Source: JACPFJ01 sp041738275
GTDB taxonomy: Bacteria > Desulfobacterota > Desulfuromonadia > Geobacterales > Pseudopelobacteraceae
NCBI GenBank assembly: GCA_041738275.1
Contig: JBGSQD010000016.1
Span: 1-27,717, forward strand
DNA: 27,717 bases
Direction of reading: 5' to 3'
Of this stretch, positions 22,912-27,717 are shown in pieces. The translations under genes were made by a program, and so were the position numbers. Below the pieces are notes generated by a model. It was not told the origin of the DNA, searched no databases, and saw only the letters and a program-made list of their open reading frames with translations. Each line of letters opens with the position of its first letter. Position 1 is the first letter of the stretch.

Positions 22912-23030
22912 CATCAGCCAGGCCAGGTCGTCATGGGATCTGATCAGGCTCTTCTTCTGAACAAAGCCGCTGTTCCCCATCACCATTCCGGCAACATACA
23001 CGGCCAGGAAAACCGTAAGACTTGGCCAGA
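22912..23030 (-). pseudogene. Fragment of a CPA-family (NhaP2/CvrA-like) cation/H+ antiporter
   Basis: Inside an 88-codon minus-strand open frame (22837-23103), residues about 27-64 read PSLTVFLAVYVAGMVMGNSG followed by FVQKKSLIRSHDDLAWLM. This matches the conserved FLAVYVAGMVLGN...RSLIRFHDGLAWLMQ segment of K+/H+ antiporters of the NhaP2/CvrA type (normally 500 or more residues, 12 or more TM helices). Sequence on both sides is unrelated to the family, so only this internal piece survives. The surrounding 270-base gap between the ATPase and K+ channel genes holds no other gene. Confidence 0.7.
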
Positions 23031-23103
23031 CTCGTGCAATCGCATGCCGAGGCCGGTTCCGACACTTTTGGTGGTTTAGAACAGATCGAAATGAGGTCAT
23101 CAC

Positions 23104-23883
23104 TTATCCGACATGTTCCGTCACGGAACCTTCCGGTTTTCTACCGCAGCAGGGGCAGACAACACCCGACGGAGGTGGTGTCGGCCGCATCATCTCCGAT
23201 GTGACAATGCCGGTCGGAACCGCAATGATGCCGTAACCAACGATCATCAACAGGGATGCAACGATTTGACCCAGCGGGGTTCTAGGTGCGATATCTCCGT
23301 ACCCGACGGTGGTCATGGTAACAATAGCCCAATAAATACTTTTGGGGATGCTGGTGAACCCGGCATCTGCTCCCTCAATCAGGTACATCAGACTGCCGAC
23401 AACGATCACCACGGTCAGCACCGTAGTCAGAAAAACGGTGATTTTGTGGCGGCTCCGTTTCAGCGCCTGCCAGAGATTGTTCCCTTCCCCCATAAACTGT
23501 ACCATTTTGAGAATGCGGAAGATTCGCAGGATTCGCAGGATACGCACGGTGGTCAGGAAATGCATTCCCGGAAAGAGTATGCCAAGATAGGTGGGAAGAA
23601 TTGAACACAAATCAACGACCCCGTAAAAACTGAAAGCATATCGACTCGGGCGTCTGGCAACAATAAGCCGCAGCAGGTATTCCAGGGTAAACAGCAAGGT
23701 AATCAGCCATTCCCCGGCTAGCAGCCATGCTCCCATGTGACTATGGATGCCGGGGATACTGTCCAGCATCACCAGCACGACCGAAAGCAAGATAAAGAAG
23801 ATTAGTGCCAGGTCAAACGCCCTGCCGGCGCTGGTATCCGCCTCGAAGATGATGACGTAGATTTGTTGGCGCAGAGTATTCAT
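23104..23883 (-). CDS. Six-TM voltage-sensor-type potassium channel
   Basis: 259 residues from ATG 23883 (GGAGAGG upstream); a longer in-frame N-terminus to 23916 has no RBS. S1-S3 are followed by a textbook S4 with a basic residue at every third position (Arg114, Arg117, Arg120, Arg123, Lys126 in VRILRILRIFRILK), S5, a pore helix and selectivity filter TTVGYGD (191-197), and S6 (IVASLLMIVGYGIIAVPTGI). The C-terminus carries CPCCG, half of the zinc-ribbon often found at the end of bacterial channels of this kind; the second Cys pair is missing. It should pass K+ in response to membrane voltage. The antiporter remnant follows. Confidence 0.93.
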   Translation of the reverse strand: MNTLRQQIYVIIFEADTSAGRAFDLALIFFILLSVVLVMLDSIPGIHSHMGAWLLAGEWLITLLFTLEYLLRLIVARRPSRYAFSFYGVVDLCSILPTYLGILFPGMHFLTTVRILRILRIFRILKMVQFMGEGNNLWQALKRSRHKITVFLTTVLTVVIVVGSLMYLIEGADAGFTSIPKSIYWAIVTMTTVGYGDIAPRTPLGQIVASLLMIVGYGIIAVPTGIVTSEMMRPTPPPSGVVCPCCGRKPEGSVTEHVG

Positions 23884-23971
23884 AGCCTCTCCTTTTCCGT
23901 CACCGCGTTGTATCAAGATTTAGACGTGTTTTCTTGCTTATCAGCTTTTTTTCAATGGTCGCCGGCTCTTT

Positions 23972-24811
23972 TCAAGTTACGATCAGATGCCTCAATTCGT
24001 CCTTGCCACTGTCCTTCACCTCGTACATCAGCCGATCCGCAACCCGGATCATTTCGTCGGCACTTGCCGGTGCTTTGAGGTAGGTCACCATGCCTATACT
24101 GAAGGTCACCGGCCAATGCTTTTCTACCTGCACCTTCAGGGCGGCATGGATTTTTGTCGCAACCCTGACAGCAGCATCACCGTCTGTTTCGGGCATTAAC
24201 AGGCCGAATTCGTCACCGCCGAGCCGGGCAACCGTGTCGCTCTCCCGAATGGTAGTCGTGAGGGTTGACGCCACCTGACGGAGAAGACGGTCACCCTCGC
24301 TGTGACCCTGTGTGTCATTGACGGTCTTGAAATTGTCTATGTCGAGGTAGATGACTGTAAAGGGATCATGGTAGCGTCGTGTCCGCCTGATCTCGGCGTC
24401 GGCTAACTCACCGAAGCGACGCCTGTTGGCGATACCGGTCAGCTGGTCTGTCCTGGCAAGCTTCTCCTCGCAATCGAGCCTTCCCTTCAATGCCGAAATA
24501 ACGTATGCGGCAAAGAGAAAGAGGCTGAGTTCCATGATGTCATTCCAGAGGATCGACAGGGGATGTTCACGGTAGGTTTTTCCTGCGATGTCGGCTACAA
24601 GCCAGGCTACTGAGCCGGTTACGGCAATGAGGATTGCATTGCCTCTGCCCACATACCACGCTGTCAGAACTACCGGCAACAGGTAGAAGGCGGAGAAGGA
24701 ATAATCAGGGCCGGTAATGCTGTCGAGCAGTCCCACTGCTACTACGAGCAGTAAAGCTGCAGTCATGACCGTCTGCCGTGAAAGTCTATTAAAAAAAGTC
24801 ACGCCCTTCAT
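23972..24811 (-). CDS. Membrane GGDEF diguanylate cyclase
   Basis: 279 residues. Residues 14-108 hold four or so TM helices without a recognised ligand domain (MTAALLLVVAVGLLD; FSAFYLLPVVLTAWYVG; AILIAVTGSVAWLVADI; LSLFLFAAYVISAL). The GGDEF domain follows: ARTDQLTGIANRRRF, IYLDIDNFKTVNDTQGHSEG, active site RLGGDEF, and ADRLMYEVKDSGKD. The inhibitory RxxD site is present five residues before GGDEF (RESD), so product feedback by c-di-GMP is expected. ATG 24811 has a weak AGGTG site. It sits alone, 88 bases upstream of the K+ channel gene. Confidence 0.95.
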   Translation of the reverse strand: MKGVTFFNRLSRQTVMTAALLLVVAVGLLDSITGPDYSFSAFYLLPVVLTAWYVGRGNAILIAVTGSVAWLVADIAGKTYREHPLSILWNDIMELSLFLFAAYVISALKGRLDCEEKLARTDQLTGIANRRRFGELADAEIRRTRRYHDPFTVIYLDIDNFKTVNDTQGHSEGDRLLRQVASTLTTTIRESDTVARLGGDEFGLLMPETDGDAAVRVATKIHAALKVQVEKHWPVTFSIGMVTYLKAPASADEMIRVADRLMYEVKDSGKDELRHLIVT

Positions 24812-25155
24812 GGATTCACCTTATTCTATTCGAATAATATGCCAGAGGCAGCAACCAGTGCAGAAGTCAAGGCAGCAATTTCATTGTTCATGTAATGCGT
24901 CAATATGAATAAAATCAACTTTGAGCAGTCGTTACAACCATATCGATCAATTATTGATACGTCAACCTTATCTCCTCCAACAAAGACTTTCCATTCATGT
25001 TCGTAGCTTGCCACGGATACAGGTCATGGGTATCTTCCTCAAATGGATGTCTGGTCTCGCGGGGAGGGTGGGGGAGAAGCGTTACGAAGAAAACCAGTGC
25101 CAGGGCAGGATGCAGATGGCAAGCCCCGTCTTGATTAGCGGTCAGCAGCGACGGA
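24812..25155. other. Intergenic region, 344 bp, with a doubtful small ORF
   Basis: Lies between the AI-2E permease stop and the GGDEF start. A minus-strand GTG-started frame of 62 codons (24826-25014; ASYEHEWKVFVGG, YGCNDCSKLILF, ALTSALVAASGILFE) has no clear ribosome site and is AT-rich compared with neighbours. It could be a small protein, a remnant or chance. No promoter or terminator could be named with confidence, although the GGDEF gene must be transcribed from somewhere in or before this gap. Confidence 0.4.
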
Positions 25156-26145
25156 TCAGATCATACCCAGTTCCTTGACCTCGGCCTTGAGCCAGGCATA
25201 CACCACCGGTGCCGCCACCAGCCCGGCAATGCCGAAGGCGGCCTCAAACAGCAGCATGGCGGTCAACAGTTCCCATGCGGTTGCTTGTACCTCATGCCCG
25301 ACTATCCTGGCATTCATGAAATATTCGGCCTTGTGGATCATCACCAGAAAGAGCAATGATGCTACCCCGACCCCGAGAGAAACGCCGAGGCTGATCACGA
25401 CAATCACGGTGTTTGACACGAGATTCCCCACCACGGGAAGCATTCCGACAGCAAAGGTAAGCAGGATCAGAATTGTTGCCATGGGGAGTTGAATGCCGAA
25501 CAGTGGCAGCACGACCAGCAGGTAGACCGCTGTTAAAGCGGTATTGAGGGCGGATATCTTCACCTGGGCAAAGACCACCTTGTCGAAGGCCGTGGTCAGA
25601 GTTCGCAGTCTGGAACGCAGCGCACCGATAAAGGGCGGCGCCTGGTCGTGCTCTTTAAAGTGATGTACAGCCGCCATGCCGCCAACGACCATGCCCAGAA
25701 GAACATGGGCAAAGGCCTTGAGCCCTTCCATGCCGACCACGGATATTTTCTGGACATGCTCTCCCAGTAATTCACCGAGTTGTTGACGCAATCCTTCAAT
25801 GGTAGTTGGCAGAACATCGGCAACCGAGGCGGGCAAGGTCCGGCGCAGGCTTCCGAGGGTGTCGACTACGGTGGACAATAGGGCGGCGATGCCGTGGCTG
25901 CTGCCGATGAATGACCAGATGGCGGCGCCAGCGCTTGTCAGGCAGGTAATGACGCAAACCACCACGACACCCAGTGCGACATTGCGCGCAAAACGGTTCA
26001 TGTTTTGAGGGAGGTGACGGGCGAGTTTCAAGGTCAGCACATATACCGCAAGTCCGGCGAACACCGCCGGCAACAGGTGAAAGCGCAGGACAAGGAATAC
26101 GGCTGTCACGGCCAGCAGGTAGCTGATAGTTGTCTGTCTAGGCAT
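25156..26145 (-). CDS. AI-2E/PerM-family (UPF0118) membrane permease
   Basis: 329 residues from ATG 26145; an in-frame TTG at 26199 overlaps the upstream stop and is a possible coupled start. About eight TM helices with the family layout: N-terminal helix pair (ISYLLAVTAVFLVLRFHLLP), a large amphipathic extracytoplasmic part (about 75-170: VVDTLGSLRRTLPASVADVL), then the conserved core LLTFAVGMLPVVGNLVSNTV and VGHEVQATAWELLTAMLLFE. Members export AI-2 (TqsA/YdgG), act as Na+(Li+)/H+ antiporters in some halophiles, or are unassigned; none can be chosen from sequence. Antiport would fit the neighbourhood (inference). Last gene of the PGPGW-TerC-zinc-ribbon run. Confidence 0.88.
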   Translation of the reverse strand: MPRQTTISYLLAVTAVFLVLRFHLLPAVFAGLAVYVLTLKLARHLPQNMNRFARNVALGVVVVCVITCLTSAGAAIWSFIGSSHGIAALLSTVVDTLGSLRRTLPASVADVLPTTIEGLRQQLGELLGEHVQKISVVGMEGLKAFAHVLLGMVVGGMAAVHHFKEHDQAPPFIGALRSRLRTLTTAFDKVVFAQVKISALNTALTAVYLLVVLPLFGIQLPMATILILLTFAVGMLPVVGNLVSNTVIVVISLGVSLGVGVASLLFLVMIHKAEYFMNARIVGHEVQATAWELLTAMLLFEAAFGIAGLVAAPVVYAWLKAEVKELGMI

Positions 26146-26195
26146 GGGTGACTCTCTGGAAATGTTGAAATCCGCTATCTGCTGTTGCCCGGTGA

Positions 26196-26513
26196 TCAAT
26201 CAAAATCAAACAGTTCGCTCAGCAACGACTTTTTCTTGCGCTGGCCGTAATGTCCGCCACTACCCTGCTGCTTGTATCCTTGGTGATGGTCGTGACCATG
26301 CTTCATGTGCGACGACTGATATTCAGGTTCGCGGTAGCGCGGTTGGGAGACCTCCACCGGCTGCTGCACAGGCGTGACAGCGACACGTTCTATGATCTTG
26401 TCCAGTTCCCCCCGGTCCAGCCATACCCCTCGGCATTGCGGGCAGTAGTCGATTTCTACTCCCTGGCGTTCTGACATGACAAGATTGACGCTTGTACATA
26501 CAGGACATTGCAT
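26196..26513 (-). CDS. zf-TFIIB-type zinc-ribbon protein
   Basis: 105 residues from ATG 26513, with AAGGAG upstream; a longer open frame to 26588 overlaps the TerC gene and is rejected. The N-terminus MQCPVCTSVNLVMSERQGVE followed by IDYCPQCRGVWLDRGELDKI is the pfam zf-TFIIB motif with two CxxC knuckles (Cys3/Cys6 and Cys24/Cys27). The remainder is His/Gln/Gly-rich (HMKHGHDHHQGYKQQGSGGH), possibly metal-binding, ending SLLSELFDFD. Cytoplasmic; no reaction known. It is a small partner-type protein between TerC and the permease, and a metal link to TerC is plausible but unproven. Confidence 0.88.
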   Translation of the reverse strand: MQCPVCTSVNLVMSERQGVEIDYCPQCRGVWLDRGELDKIIERVAVTPVQQPVEVSQPRYREPEYQSSHMKHGHDHHQGYKQQGSGGHYGQRKKKSLLSELFDFD

Positions 26514-26544
26514 GAATTTCTCCTTGTGTGATGTTCTGGATTGC

Positions 26545-27489
26545 TTACCTGTTTTCAACGGGAACAACTTGCGAATGTTTTTTGCCAATCGTCAGCGAGG
26601 CGATTATTGCCAGAGCCAGGCTGACAAAGATGACCGCCAGTGAGATCTGGATCGGGACATGGAAGCCAAGTGCCCCCACAATCATTTTGACCCCCACAAA
26701 GGCCAAAATGAAGGAGATTCCCAGTTTCAGATAGACGAACATGCCCATCACGTTGGCCAGCAGGAAATAAAGCGCCCGCAGCCCCATTATGGCGAAGATG
26801 TTGGAGGTAAAGACAATGAATGGGTCAAGTGTTACGGCAAAGATGGCCGGGATGGAGTCAATGGCAAAAAGTACGTCGCTGCTCTCCACCATCACCAACG
26901 TCAGAAACAGCGGGCTGGCCACGATAATCTTCTTGCGGCGGGTAAAAAACCAGTCGCCTCGCACCCTCCTGGTGATCGGAAATATCTTGCGGGCCAGCCG
27001 AACCAGCAGGTTTTTGTCCGGATGCACCTCGTCATCTCCGCCGCCAAAAGCCATCTTCCAGGCCGTGAACAGCAGCAGGGCGCCAAAAAGATAAAACATC
27101 CAATTGAAGTGCTTCAGCAGTTCGATGCCGGTAAATATGAATAGCGCACGCAATACCAGCGCGCCGATGATGCCCCATTTCAGAATGCGGGCCTGATGTT
27201 CACCCCGGATTCTGAAATAGCTGAAGATCATGATGAAAACGAACAGATTATCGACCGACAACGATTTTTCGATGATGTAACCGGTGAAAAACTCCAGCGC
27301 CTTGGTTGGCCCCATAAAGACATAAATCCCGGCATTGAAGGCCAGCGCCAGCGAAACCCATATTATGCTCCAGGTCAGCGCCTGGCGAAATGAAACCTCG
27401 TGGGCCTTGCGGTTCATGCTCAGATCGATGGTCAGCATGACGACCATCAGCAGTCCGAAGGCGCCCCACATTATGGATTGATCTGACAT
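26545..27489 (-). CDS. TerC/Alx-family membrane protein
   Basis: 314 residues, about nine TM helices. Both acidic family motifs are present: EKSLSVDNLFVFIMIFSYF and ESSDVLFAIDSIPAIFAVT, which form the putative metal path in TerC/Alx/MeeF-type proteins. Family members export Mn2+ or help load metals on secreted proteins, and E. coli alx responds to alkaline pH. No yybP-ykoY-type leader is visible because the start overlaps the stop of the gene upstream (TGATG at 27487-27491), so control must come from that gene's promoter, outside the window. Length is normal for Alx. Confidence 0.93.
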   Translation of the reverse strand: MSDQSIMWGAFGLLMVVMLTIDLSMNRKAHEVSFRQALTWSIIWVSLALAFNAGIYVFMGPTKALEFFTGYIIEKSLSVDNLFVFIMIFSYFRIRGEHQARILKWGIIGALVLRALFIFTGIELLKHFNWMFYLFGALLLFTAWKMAFGGGDDEVHPDKNLLVRLARKIFPITRRVRGDWFFTRRKKIIVASPLFLTLVMVESSDVLFAIDSIPAIFAVTLDPFIVFTSNIFAIMGLRALYFLLANVMGMFVYLKLGISFILAFVGVKMIVGALGFHVPIQISLAVIFVSLALAIIASLTIGKKHSQVVPVENR

Positions 27490-27713
27490 CAGTTTCCTTT
27501 CCTCATACGTCCAATGCGCTCTTTTACCGTAACAAGCAGATTTCTTGCCCAGATGAATTCGGTGGCCAGTATCGCCAGTCCGATCGGGATGACCACGATG
27601 GCAGGTCCCGGCAACACGATCATGGCTATCCCGGCGGCCAGGATCGTGAAGCCGATCACCGTAATGATCAGGCGCTTTGCCTGACCCAGGGTCTTGAACA
27701 CAAAATGCCTCAC
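27489..27713 (-). CDS. PGPGW-type small membrane protein (possibly 5' incomplete)
   Basis: 74 residues from GTG at 27713, four bases from the right edge; the frame may extend beyond the window. Two TM helices (LIITVIGFTILAAGIAMIVL and AIVVIPIGLAILATEFIWAR) flank a PGPAIVV turn, the pattern of the putative TM PGPGW family (pfam09656), here with Ala in place of Gly-Trp. Function is unknown. Its stop overlaps the TerC start by one base, so it heads or sits within the TerC operon. Confidence 0.75.
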   Translation of the reverse strand: MRHFVFKTLGQAKRLIITVIGFTILAAGIAMIVLPGPAIVVIPIGLAILATEFIWARNLLVTVKERIGRMRKGN

Positions 27714-27717
27714 GCTA

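Noticed and set aside
27487..27491. yybP-ykoY (Mn2+/pH) riboswitch before the TerC/Alx gene
   Set aside because: There is no leader: the TerC start overlaps the preceding stop codon. Any riboswitch would lie outside the window.
1..27717. CRISPR array, tRNA/rRNA, insertion sequence, prophage or toxin-antitoxin genes
   Set aside because: No direct-repeat series, RNA gene signatures, transposase or integrase motifs were seen on either strand.

Overview
This 27.7 kb window looks like the chromosome of a Gram-negative, probably deltaproteobacterial (Geobacter/Desulfuromonas-type) organism. Support for that is indirect: strong Shine-Dalgarno sites before nearly every start, an outer-membrane Pal/OmpA-type lipoprotein remnant, LapA, a seven-gene Mrp operon and PRC-barrel/DUF302 proteins together. 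The lineage is inference; no rRNA, tRNA, insertion sequence, integrase or CRISPR was seen.

Every intact gene is on the minus strand, so transcription runs from the right edge to the left. Right to left there are five blocks. (1) 27713-25156: PGPGW membrane protein, TerC/Alx-like protein, zinc-ribbon protein, AI-2E/PerM-family permease. (2) 24811-22831: GGDEF diguanylate cyclase, six-TM voltage-sensor K+ channel, then the remnant of a CPA-type K+(Na+)/H+ antiporter. (3) 22830-15459: P2-type cation ATPase, PsiE-family protein, SLC13 permease with TrkA-C domains, MscS channel, CBS-DUF294 nucleotidyltransferase. (4) 15411-6620: DUF389/OmpA-like protein, DapB-like reductase, probable terminator, LapA-domain protein, and a complete mrpABCDEFG Na+(K+)/H+ antiporter operon with overlapping stop/start codons. 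(5) 6230-1: MarR regulator plus second MscS channel behind an auto-operator, then a more AT-rich small-gene stress block (Cache-like membrane protein, coiled-coil membrane protein, HPF/RaiA, PRC-barrel, an eRF1-like small protein, DUF302, and a second Cache-like copy cut by the window edge).

The common theme is ion, pH, osmotic and envelope stress: one multi-subunit cation/H+ antiporter, two mechanosensitive channels, a K+ channel, a P-type cation ATPase, an anion/dicarboxylate-type permease, a TerC protein and several uncharacterised membrane proteins with nucleotide-linked domains (CBS/NTase, RCK-C, GGDEF). It reads as an ion-homeostasis/stress island that has gained and lost parts: three decayed genes (Pal-type lipoprotein at 6368-6641, flavoprotein disulfide-reductase start at 2665-2718, CPA antiporter at about 22912-23030) lie between intact operons.

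The best leads are: the MarR operator placed between two overlapping divergent promoters, apparently controlling an MscS channel; the P-type ATPase lacking several Ca2+-liganding residues; the degenerate DapB homologue beside lapA-mrp; the MscS/CBS-nucleotidyltransferase/DUF389 cluster; and a duplicated Cache-like gene associated with a pair of related palindromes.
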